Of a DNA stretch of 64,000 nucleotides, positions 36,254 through 43,352 are shown piece after piece. Both the position numbers and the translations under genes were made by a program. The stretch lies in the NCBI GenBank assembly GCA_017941085.1, contig JAGAXF010000002.1, positions 62,001-126,000 on the forward strand, given 5' to 3'. The notes under the pieces were generated by a model. It was given only the letters and a program-made list of their open reading frames with translations. It was not told the origin of the DNA and ran no database searches. Numbering within the stretch: the first letter of the stretch is position 1; each line of letters starts with the position of its first letter. The stretch comes from Bacillota bacterium. GTDB taxonomy: Bacteria > Bacillota > Clostridia > Peptostreptococcales > Anaerovoracaceae.

Positions 36254-37609
36254 CTAAATCAAAATATCTTCCTCATTTTTATCCGAATATATAAACATAG
36301 AATAGTAAATTGGAAGGTAGAGGATTCCTTCCTTTTGGGTTACTTCCCGTTTATTTGATAATACTATGCCACGCTTTATTCCGTAGTCTTTGTTATTTAC
36401 AAATTTGTTTAATGCGCTGTGTACAGAGTAGTCCCGACCGGATTTAACTTCTATTGGAAGAGTGGATAAAGTCTGATAATCATTTATTATAAAATCCACT
36501 TCCCCTTTTTGTCTGTTGTCATAATAGTAGACAGAATCACAGTGGGCTGTTAGCTCTTGGGCCACAACGGTTTCGTATACCCCGCCAAGATTGATGCTCT
36601 TCTCGTCTTCCATAACTGCGGATATATTGTTGTGAAAAAGTACGCCCGTCAGTAATCCAACGTCATTCATATAGAGTTTGGTTAGGTTCTTTTTTTCCGA
36701 TTCCCCCAGAGGAAAAACGGGATTTGAGATGGCGTTTATTCCAAGGGCAATACCCGATGTGGTAAGGTATTCAAATTCGTCACTATAGGATGACGCCCTG
36801 GCTCCCTTCTTGCCTTCAATATCCTTTAACACAAGTCTCTTTTTCTTGTTTTCCATAAAGGAAGGAAGCATACCGTAAATCTTTCTTATGAGGAGTTTTT
36901 TTGATGAGGCTTTTTCATATTTGGAGGCGTCCTCCACATACATGTTTCTTATATCCCACTGGATCTCCCTAATCCTTGTCAGATTTCTATTTTGTACGAA
37001 TTCATTTACAGCATCAGGAAGCCCTCCTACCAGGAGATACTTTCTAAATAGATCCATGATTTGATTATGGGTTTTTTCATCTAGGCTTTCCTGGTTATTA
37101 TATCTTTCTTTGATGGTGTCAATTGCAGATACAGCAAAGCCATTTGCTATCAAAAACTCCTGGAAATCCAAGGGATACATATTCTTAACAGTAATGCTGC
37201 CAACGGGAATTGATACCGTATTCCTAAGAGCTATGCCAAGGAGGGAACCGCTTGCAATGAAGGTGTATTTTTTATCCTCTCTAAAGAATTTAAGCATAGT
37301 TAAATACTGGGGATACTCCTGGATTTCATCCAAAAAAATCAAAGTATCCTCCCGAGATCCCATTTTGTCTCCCAGGCTTGTACTAAGTTGAAAATAGAAA
37401 TCCTCAACTGTACGAATATCCTTAAAGAGCCTAGGACCCTCATTGTCCCTGACGAAATTAACCTCTATAAAATTTTTAAATAGCTTGCTTCCAACCTCTC
37501 GAATAATAAAGCTTTTTCCCACCTGTCTGGCCCCTTGAATCACCATTATCTTATCCGATTGTGAAAGTAAGTGTTTTTCAATGGTTTCAGCGATTTTTCT
37601 GTACAACAT
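36254..37609 (-). CDS. AAA_14/DUF4143 ATPase
   Basis: 451 residues. Walker A GARQVGKS at 26-33, Walker B LIFLDEIQEYP around 90-100, then a C-terminal DUF4143 region with VYETVVAQEL, YYYDNRQKGEVDFII and LPIEVKSGRDYSVHSALNKF, a PD-(D/E)XK-like pattern of E, D and EVK. Such genes are widely found, often in several copies, and their function is unknown. SD GGGAG. Its promoter region contains three direct repeats (37626-37706). The repeated-copy habit and the repeats suggest self-regulation or accessory status. Confidence 0.9.
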   Translation of the reverse strand: MLYRKIAETIEKHLLSQSDKIMVIQGARQVGKSFIIREVGSKLFKNFIEVNFVRDNEGPRLFKDIRTVEDFYFQLSTSLGDKMGSREDTLIFLDEIQEYPQYLTMLKFFREDKKYTFIASGSLLGIALRNTVSIPVGSITVKNMYPLDFQEFLIANGFAVSAIDTIKERYNNQESLDEKTHNQIMDLFRKYLLVGGLPDAVNEFVQNRNLTRIREIQWDIRNMYVEDASKYEKASSKKLLIRKIYGMLPSFMENKKKRLVLKDIEGKKGARASSYSDEFEYLTTSGIALGINAISNPVFPLGESEKKNLTKLYMNDVGLLTGVLFHNNISAVMEDEKSINLGGVYETVVAQELTAHCDSVYYYDNRQKGEVDFIINDYQTLSTLPIEVKSGRDYSVHSALNKFVNNKDYGIKRGIVLSNKREVTQKEGILYLPIYYSMFIYSDKNEEDILI

Positions 37610-37625
37610 AACTAACTCCCGGCGC

Positions 37626-37706
37626 CAAAAACTACACTTTTCAATAAAATTATAGCATCAAAAACTACACTTTTCAACAAAATACAGCACAAAACTACAC
37701 TTTGCA
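37626..37706 (-). repeat. Three direct repeats over the AAA ATPase promoter
   Basis: The motif CAAAAACTACACTTTTCAA (+ strand) occurs at 37626-37644 and 37659-37677, and a shorter copy CAAAACTACACTTTGCA at 37690-37706. Spacing of the ACTACAC cores is 33 and 30 bp, about three helix turns. The - strand promoter TTGAAA (37677-37672), 17 nt, TATAAT (37654-37649) is woven through them: the middle copy covers the -35 and spacer, and the first covers the start point. This looks like a repressor array. Confidence 0.75.
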
Positions 37707-37722
37707 GTAAGCGGTCGTAATC

Positions 37723-38391
37723 TTATCTTCTAAGGTATTCTGATGAAACTGGGAATTCAAAATAGGTGTCAGGATAGGGTTCATCTGCAAGAGCAAAATG
37801 CCACCATTCGCAGTCAATGGGGCTGAAGCCATTTCTTAGCATAACATTTCTAAGAATCATGCGATTATTGTACTGCTCTTCTGTTATGCCCTTATAGTCC
37901 GGATGTGAAAGCTCACTGAAGAAATCAAAGGGGCCGCCCATGTCCAGTTCCTTTCCCGTGGACATATCCAAAAGAGTAAGGTCAACGGCGCTTCCTCTGC
38001 TGTGGCTGGACTCCTTGGCAATATATCCCTTGGCAAAAAGCTCCTGCTTCTCCAGGGTGGGATAAAAATAGGGCTTCATTCTTATGTCTTGATCCTCTAT
38101 GCCCCAGAGAACGAAATGTCTAACAGCTACCGCTGGTCTATAAGCATCAAAAACCTTAAGCCTATAGCCCTGAACGTTCACTTCATTCGCCACAGCCTTA
38201 AGAGCCCTCGCCGCCTCCTTTGTTAGAAGGGCGCAGGGCTCCTCATATCCATCAATTCTGTCTCCAACAAAATTGTATGTGGAATAATATCTTATTTCTT
38301 GGACTATGCCGGGAATGAATTCCCCAAGAACTACAAAGTCCGATGGGTCCATTGTGATGTCATTAATGTTTTTCATTTTTTTATTTCTCAT
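37723..38391 (-). CDS. VanX-like D-Ala-D-Ala dipeptidase
   Basis: 222 residues. VFDAYRP (Arg85), SSHSRGSAVDLT (His130, Asp137) and EWWHF (Glu195, His198) supply the zinc ligands and catalytic residues of VanX. It should hydrolyse D-Ala-D-Ala or related dipeptides in the cytoplasm. No vanA-type ligase, vanR or vanS is nearby, so vancomycin resistance is not implied. The start at 38391 overlaps the cupin gene by 11 bp; an alternative ATG is at 38376, and neither has a clear SD. Last gene of a four-gene run from 40411. Confidence 0.88.
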   Translation of the reverse strand: MRNKKMKNINDITMDPSDFVVLGEFIPGIVQEIRYYSTYNFVGDRIDGYEEPCALLTKEAARALKAVANEVNVQGYRLKVFDAYRPAVAVRHFVLWGIEDQDIRMKPYFYPTLEKQELFAKGYIAKESSHSRGSAVDLTLLDMSTGKELDMGGPFDFFSELSHPDYKGITEEQYNNRMILRNVMLRNGFSPIDCEWWHFALADEPYPDTYFEFPVSSEYLRR

Positions 38392-38746
38392 CGTAGAGAA
38401 TCAGGGCGATTAGCCTGCAAGGTTCATCCTTTACATTTGTTATGCCGTGACCTTCTCCTGAATAGGTGATGGTAATATCACCGGCATGAAGGGTTGTAAT
38501 GGAATGATCGTTGTCTTCATATTCCGCTTCGCCGGAAACTATGTAGTAGATTTCTCCGTCGCCATTATGCATATGAAATCCGATGCCGCAATCCTTCTCT
38601 AAAATATTGTCGTTAAAGAGTCGGCCCTTTCCGTAAAGCTCCTGGTCGTTATGTATTATCTTTGTTACGTCTACAACTCCCGGTCCGTCGAATCTTCTTT
38701 CCAGCAGAACCTTTTCTCTATCTTCTTTTCTTCTTATGATGCTCAT
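38381..38746 (-). CDS. Small cupin-domain protein
   Basis: 121 residues, one cupin barrel. GIGFHMHNGDGEIYYIVSGEAEYEDNDHSITTLHAGDITITYSGEGHGITN contains the two histidine-bearing cupin motifs that bind a metal. Single-cupin proteins may be enzymes or sensors; none can be chosen here. Lies between the VanH-like and VanX-like genes, with an 11-bp overlap to the latter. Confidence 0.88.
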   Translation of the reverse strand: MSIIRRKEDREKVLLERRFDGPGVVDVTKIIHNDQELYGKGRLFNDNILEKDCGIGFHMHNGDGEIYYIVSGEAEYEDNDHSITTLHAGDITITYSGEGHGITNVKDEPCRLIALILYDEK

Positions 38747-38762
38747 GGCTTTCTCCTTTTTC

Positions 38763-39749
38763 TTATCTATTAACTATAAAGGGATCATCTTCTCCGGTAA
38801 GATAGGCTTTGATTCCTTTGATGGAGTTCTCCACCATATTGGATACTGCCTCCTCTGTATAGAATGCCATATGAGGAGCAAAGATTACATTTTGCATTTT
38901 CTTTAGTGTTGCCATTTCCGGATTGTCTATAACTCTTCCCGATAGGTCGTTATAGTATAGACCCGCTTCTCTTTCTAAAACATCCAAGGCCGCAATTCCT
39001 ATTTTTCCGTTGGTTAGGTAATCTATCATATCACCGGTGTTTATTAAATGGCCTCGTGCGCAATTAACTATTATCACTCCATCCTTCATTTTTTCGAAGG
39101 CATCCTTGTTTAGCATATGGTAGTTATCCTCCGTAGCAGGAGCATGAAGGGTAATAATATCGCTTTCCTTGTACAGGGTTTCCAAATCCACATACTCTGC
39201 CATTTCTTTAATATCTTCCCTGGGGTAGATATCATAGCAAAGTATTTTTGCCCCAAAACCCTTAAGTATTTTTATAACATGGGATCCGATTCTGCCGGTT
39301 CCGATTACACCAACAGTGCTGTGAATTAATTCTCGAGCAAGCTTGCCCTTTAGGGTAAAATCCTGCACTTCGGCTCGCTCCATAACGTAGCGCATTTTTC
39401 TGCAACCCAAGAGGATCATCATTATTGTATATTCCGCCACGGATGCAGGATCGTAGGTAACATTACAAATGCCCATGCCAATTTCCTTGGCGTGGTTTAA
39501 ATCGATATGTTCGTATCCGATGGTTCGGGTGGAAATAACCTTAATGCCGTTTTCCTTCATGGCATCAAGCATTTCTGCCGGTGTAATGGTTGTGATTATA
39601 GAAAGGCCATCATAGCCCTTGGCCAGGTGATAGTTGTCAGGAGACGGGGCTTCCGTAGTATAGTCAAATTCTATGCCATATTCTTTTGCGTATTTTTCAA
39701 ATCTGGGAAGCTCGTCAAATTCCCTCATGTTGTATACAAATATTTTCAT
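38763..39749 (-). CDS. D-lactate dehydrogenase (VanH-like D-2-hydroxyacid dehydrogenase)
   Basis: 328 residues. NAD-binding GVIGTGRIGSHVIK, catalytic Arg232 in NCARGHLINTG, acidic residue in LDVLERE and His293 in APHMAFYTEEA, as in the D-lactate dehydrogenase family. STRTIGYEHID and MAFYTEEAVSNMVE are especially similar to VanH. It would reduce pyruvate or another 2-oxoacid to the D-hydroxyacid. Flanked by the flavoprotein gene (32 bp away) and the cupin gene (16 bp). Confidence 0.93.
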   Translation of the reverse strand: MKIFVYNMREFDELPRFEKYAKEYGIEFDYTTEAPSPDNYHLAKGYDGLSIITTITPAEMLDAMKENGIKVISTRTIGYEHIDLNHAKEIGMGICNVTYDPASVAEYTIMMILLGCRKMRYVMERAEVQDFTLKGKLARELIHSTVGVIGTGRIGSHVIKILKGFGAKILCYDIYPREDIKEMAEYVDLETLYKESDIITLHAPATEDNYHMLNKDAFEKMKDGVIIVNCARGHLINTGDMIDYLTNGKIGIAALDVLEREAGLYYNDLSGRVIDNPEMATLKKMQNVIFAPHMAFYTEEAVSNMVENSIKGIKAYLTGEDDPFIVNR

Positions 39750-39781
39750 AATTCTGTTGCTTTTCTTTCCGGTCCCTTTGT

Positions 39782-40411
39782 CTATCTAATAAAATTCATT
39801 CTGGCTTTCTCTATCTTTGGTGGCGCATCCTTTAATCCCTGTTCTCTCATTTTAAGTTGCCATACCATATTTCTTCCCAGCTGCGCCATAATGTCCTTAC
39901 CCTCCAGGTCTTGCTCTGTTTCTCCGGGAAGGAGTCCATATATTACCGTCCAGTAATTGGATGTGGCAATCATCATTTCTTCGTAGGTAAGATATTTATA
40001 GAGAGTGTCCATGGCAGGAATACCGCCGCTTCTTCTTACTGCTGTAAGGGCTGCTCCCACCTTGTGGTGAAGAACCTCCGGCGCACCATTGGATGCGTAG
40101 AAGAATCTATCGCAGAAGCATTTCATGGCGCCGGATATTCCTGAATAGTGAACCGGGGAGCCTAAAATTATTCCATCGGCTTCCTTCATCTTTTCTATAG
40201 CTTCGTTTACTCCATCATCCTTAAAGGCGTGACACATTCCGGGGATTTCTCTGCACTTGCCACAGGCGATGCAGCTTCTGATGGCTTTGTTTCCAATTTG
40301 AATTTCCTCGGTCTCAATGCCTTCCTTTCTAAGCTGTTCAAAAACCATTTCTATTGCGTGATGGGTGTTTCCGTTCTTTCTCGGACTTCCGTTTATTGCA
40401 ATTACCTTCAT
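39782..40411 (-). CDS. Iron-sulfur flavoprotein-like FMN reductase
   Basis: 209 residues, flavodoxin-like fold. INGSPRKNGNTHHAIEMV binds FMN. SCIACGKCREIPGMC contains the C-x2-C-x2-C-x6-C spacing of archaeal-type iron-sulfur flavoproteins, so a [4Fe-4S] cluster is likely. GSPVHYSGISGAMKCFCDR is a typical flavodoxin loop. Such proteins shuttle electrons in anaerobes and may handle oxygen stress. SD GGGAGG. First gene of the VanH/cupin/VanX run; the link between them is unknown. Confidence 0.87.
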   Translation of the reverse strand: MKVIAINGSPRKNGNTHHAIEMVFEQLRKEGIETEEIQIGNKAIRSCIACGKCREIPGMCHAFKDDGVNEAIEKMKEADGIILGSPVHYSGISGAMKCFCDRFFYASNGAPEVLHHKVGAALTAVRRSGGIPAMDTLYKYLTYEEMMIATSNYWTVIYGLLPGETEQDLEGKDIMAQLGRNMVWQLKMREQGLKDAPPKIEKARMNFIR

Positions 40412-40479
40412 GGCATCCTCCCTATTTCGTTTTGATTATACCTTTGTTTCTCTATATTATATTTCAATATTGTCTGATG

Positions 40480-41280
40480 CTATCCAAGGATGGTTGCCGT
40501 TTTAAAGTATTTAACCGCCAGATCAGACAGCACGCCTTTACTTCTAAGGGACGCCAAAGCTTCTTCTACCTTCTCCTTAAGTTGGGGCTTGTCTTTGTTA
40601 AAAACTATGCAGCAGGGCTCCTTTTCTTCTGACTCCCATATAGTTTTGTATTGGGAAGCATCTTCCCCCAGGTAATAGGCCATTACAATCGAATCTATGC
40701 AAACTGCATCCACCTCGCCCTCCTTTAGGGCCTTAAAAACGGAATCTATTCTTTCATATTGAATTAAGTTTATATCCAGCCGGTCCGCCACAAACCTTCC
40801 CATGGTTTCATCCTGGGCGGAGCTCATCTGAACACCAACATTTTTTCTTTCCAGATGACTAATGTCATTTATGCCCTTTTCTACGGGGGCAATTATTATG
40901 GTGGTATTGTTTAGATAGGGAGATGACAGGGCATAGGCCTCTTCTCTGTCATCGGTACGGCTTACTGCGGATATTACAATGTCATATTTGTTTTCATTTA
41001 GGTCGAAGAATATTTCATCCCAGATTTTATCCACCAGCTTTAACTCCAGATTCATTTCCTCTGCCAGCGCCGCCGCCAGTTCCACATCAAAGCCCACCAG
41101 CTTTCTGTCTCTGTCGTAATAAGCCATGGGCGCATAACCGGTTTCCATACCAACAGCAAGAACCCCCTCTTCTATGGTGGGGATTCTCTCCTTCTCTCCT
41201 CCATTAAAAAATGCTGAACAAGAGGAAAGAAGGGCAATGCATACTATTAATAATATTGCTGTGGTGCCGATTCTTTTCAT
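40480..41280 (-). CDS. Solute-binding lipoprotein, amino-acid ABC type (SBP_bac_3)
   Basis: 266 residues. Signal peptide with lipobox LSSC (Cys21), then EEGVLAVGMETGYAPMAYYDRDRKLVGFDVELAAALAEEMNLEL, the PF00497 signature. The predicted protein is anchored to the outer face of the membrane and would deliver an amino acid or similar ligand. No permease or ATPase gene is adjacent, so it is an orphan in this window. SD AAAGGAAAG. 18 bp after proC. Confidence 0.92.
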   Translation of the reverse strand: MKRIGTTAILLIVCIALLSSCSAFFNGGEKERIPTIEEGVLAVGMETGYAPMAYYDRDRKLVGFDVELAAALAEEMNLELKLVDKIWDEIFFDLNENKYDIVISAVSRTDDREEAYALSSPYLNNTTIIIAPVEKGINDISHLERKNVGVQMSSAQDETMGRFVADRLDINLIQYERIDSVFKALKEGEVDAVCIDSIVMAYYLGEDASQYKTIWESEEKEPCCIVFNKDKPQLKEKVEEALASLRSKGVLSDLAVKYFKTATILG

Positions 41281-41298
41281 TGGCTTTCCTTTTGTTTT

Positions 41299-42117
41299 TT
41301 ATTTTCCTTCTATGGCGTCTATGGCCCTCCCCACCACCTGGTGGAAGTCGGCTTCTCTTAATGCTGTTACGCCCTTTATGGTCACTCCGCCGGGGGTGGC
41401 GACTTCATCTACCATTTCGCCCGGATTTTTTCTTGTTTCTATTTGTAGTTGTCCTGTTCCTGCCACCATTTGGGAGACTATGCGGTAGGCTGTGTCTTTA
41501 TCTATTCCATACTTTACTCCCGCATCTCCCAATGCCTCTATAAACATGGCAGCAAAAGCAGGACCGCAGCTTGTTAACTCTCCTGCCAACCACATTTTTT
41601 CTGTTGGTAGGAATTCTACTCGTCCGATTTTCTTAAGAAGGCTCTTGACTATTTCCAACTCCGGGTCGCTTAAATTATTTTTCTCCTCGCAGATTGTAAT
41701 GCCTTGGCAAACCTCGCAAGGAGTGTTGGGGATTATGGATATGTGTTTTATCCTTGATGCCGGAATCTCCATGCCGGCGGCAACATCTTCTTTTCTTAGG
41801 CCGGAGAAAATTCTTTCGTATTCATCAAAGTCCACACCAAAGGCAACAGAAATAACAATGCAGCCAATCAATTCGTCTTTGATCGGTGCCATGACTTCCT
41901 CCACTTGTCCCGGCTTGACGCAGACAAAAATAATTCCTGCCTCCTGTGCCACTTCCTTTGGGGTTCTCATTACATGAATTCCCGGTGTTCTTGCCACCAA
42001 TTTATCGTAGTCGGAAGCACAGCCGCAGGCTTCTCTTGGTTCAATAAATCCTGAATTAACCAGACCCTTGAATATGGCTCCTGCCATGTGGCCGAAGCCG
42101 ATAAATCCTACCTTCAT
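41299..42117 (-). CDS. proC: Pyrroline-5-carboxylate reductase
   Basis: 272 residues. The N-terminal Rossmann motif GFIGFGHMAGAIFKGL, VKPGQVEEVM, and the C-terminal catalytic signature TPGGVTIKGVTALREADFHQVVGRAIDA. It makes proline from pyrroline-5-carboxylate with NADPH. SD AAGGAG. Located between the sigma factor gene and the orphan binding protein; no proA or proB nearby. Confidence 0.96.
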   Translation of the reverse strand: MKVGFIGFGHMAGAIFKGLVNSGFIEPREACGCASDYDKLVARTPGIHVMRTPKEVAQEAGIIFVCVKPGQVEEVMAPIKDELIGCIVISVAFGVDFDEYERIFSGLRKEDVAAGMEIPASRIKHISIIPNTPCEVCQGITICEEKNNLSDPELEIVKSLLKKIGRVEFLPTEKMWLAGELTSCGPAFAAMFIEALGDAGVKYGIDKDTAYRIVSQMVAGTGQLQIETRKNPGEMVDEVATPGGVTIKGVTALREADFHQVVGRAIDAIEGK

Positions 42118-42128
42118 CTCGTTTCTCC

Positions 42129-42869
42129 TTATTGCCCCTTTTTCAGTTCGTCCCTGAATTTCTTAACCATGAGTTTCTCCGCTCGAGAAACCGTCATCTG
42201 GGAAACTCCCAGTTCCTCTGCAATTACGGATTGTGATTTATTATTTAGAAATCTTTCTTTAAAGATGAATTTCTGTTGGTCGTTAAAGGTGGCCATTACC
42301 TTTTCGATTATTTCTCCCAGTTCCACTCGGTCGTAGCCCATTTCATCGAAGCCTGTGTATTTCTCCAGATATGGATTTTCACCTTCTTCGCCGGCATCAT
42401 CAAACGTCCTATCCAAAGAATAGGTACCATAAGCTCGGGCACTATCAAGTGCCTCAATTATTTGATCCTCCGGAAGCTCTGTGGCTTCTGCCAGTTCTGC
42501 AACAGTGGGTTGACGCTGCAGTTCGTTGGAAAGGGCTTCTTTGGTTTCTTGAACCTTTGTTGCTATTTCCTTTAATCTGCGGGGTACTTTTAGAGACCAC
42601 TGTTTGTCGCGGAAATACTTTTTTATTTCCCCTAATATTGTGGGGGTGGCAAAGGTACTGAACTCGAAGCCTTTGTCCGGGTCAAATCTTTCCACCGCCG
42701 ATACCAGGGCCAGGGCACCAACCTGATACAGGTCGTCGTATTCCACACCCTTGCCCAGATATTTTCTAATTAGGATGTCCACCATGTAGAGATATTTCTC
42801 TACAATTTCGTTTCTTTTTTCTACCGTGGGATCGTTCTTATATTCTTGGAACATCTCCCTATCTGTCAT
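42129..42869 (-). CDS. SigB/SigF/SigG-family RNA polymerase sigma factor
   Basis: 246 residues. Region 2 VEYDDLYQVGALALVSAVERFDPDKGFEFSTFATPTILGEIKKYFRDKQWSLKVPRRLKE, region 3, and region 4 with the helix-turn-helix VIAEELGVSQMTVSRAEKLMVKKFRDEL. It resembles the general-stress/sporulation group of Firmicutes. It is controlled by the RsbW-like protein encoded just upstream, whose gene overlaps by 4 bp. Whether it is a stress or sporulation factor cannot be decided. No RsbV-type anti-anti-sigma gene is adjacent. Confidence 0.93.
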   Translation of the reverse strand: MTDREMFQEYKNDPTVEKRNEIVEKYLYMVDILIRKYLGKGVEYDDLYQVGALALVSAVERFDPDKGFEFSTFATPTILGEIKKYFRDKQWSLKVPRRLKEIATKVQETKEALSNELQRQPTVAELAEATELPEDQIIEALDSARAYGTYSLDRTFDDAGEEGENPYLEKYTGFDEMGYDRVELGEIIEKVMATFNDQQKFIFKERFLNNKSQSVIAEELGVSQMTVSRAEKLMVKKFRDELKKGQ

Positions 42870-43264
42870 ACGTTCTTTACCATTTCAATATACTTGTGAC
42901 CCGCTTCATCCTTGCCTATCATAACTGTATTCATCAAAGAATGAAGAAGTATCATTCCGATGTCTCCTTCCTGGGGACAGTTTTGACATTGCTGGCTTAT
43001 TTTTTCCAGCGAATGCTTATCGCAGGCGTCAATTATTTTTACACAAAATGTTCCCTGGCCTACAGCGTATTCTATTTCATATTTATCGCTATAGCCTTCG
43101 CTTCCGTGGCAGGAAACATTTTTGCAGGCTTCCACTACTGCAATCTTAATGTCTTCTGCTGCATCAAGATCAAAGCCGGCTTGGGCCGCCAGTGAGCTTG
43201 TGGCAAGTCTGATCATGGTCATGTACTCCGGTTTCCCCGGGATGATGAATTTTAGATTGTCCAT
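42866..43264 (-). CDS. RsbW/SpoIIAB-like anti-sigma kinase, cysteine-rich
   Basis: 132 residues with a GHKL ATPase fold: AVVEACKNVSCHG supplies the N-box (Glu45, Asn49), IIDACDKHS replaces the usual DxGxG (Asp79), and GDIGMILLHSLMNTVMI is the helix after the ATP lid. It should bind the sigma factor encoded next and phosphorylate an anti-anti-sigma protein. Six cysteines, including Cys93 and Cys96 in QQCQNCP and Cys74/Cys81, are unusual for the family and could respond to redox or metal. SD CGGAGG. Confidence 0.85.
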   Translation of the reverse strand: MDNLKFIIPGKPEYMTMIRLATSSLAAQAGFDLDAAEDIKIAVVEACKNVSCHGSEGYSDKYEIEYAVGQGTFCVKIIDACDKHSLEKISQQCQNCPQEGDIGMILLHSLMNTVMIGKDEAGHKYIEMVKNV

Positions 43265-43283
43265 TTTTTCCTCCGAAATAATA

Positions 43284-43314
43284 AGACCTGTACAGAGCTA
43301 ATCTGCACAGGTCT
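43284..43314 (-). terminator. Weak terminator-like hairpin after gyrA
   Basis: Stem AGACCTGT/ACAGGTCT extended by CAGA/TCTG pairs around a short loop. The - strand tail TATTATTTC is a poor T run, so the sigma operon may be partly read through from gyrA. Confidence 0.5.
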
Positions 43315-43352
43315 ATTTTAACACGACATACTTGAATTATAAAGGTTTTTGG

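Noticed and set aside
37626..37706. CRISPR array
   Set aside because: The three repeats are 17-19 bp with 12-15 bp gaps inside a promoter and no cas genes are present.
37723..39749. Vancomycin-resistance cluster
   Set aside because: Only VanH-like and VanX-like genes are present; ligase and two-component genes are missing.
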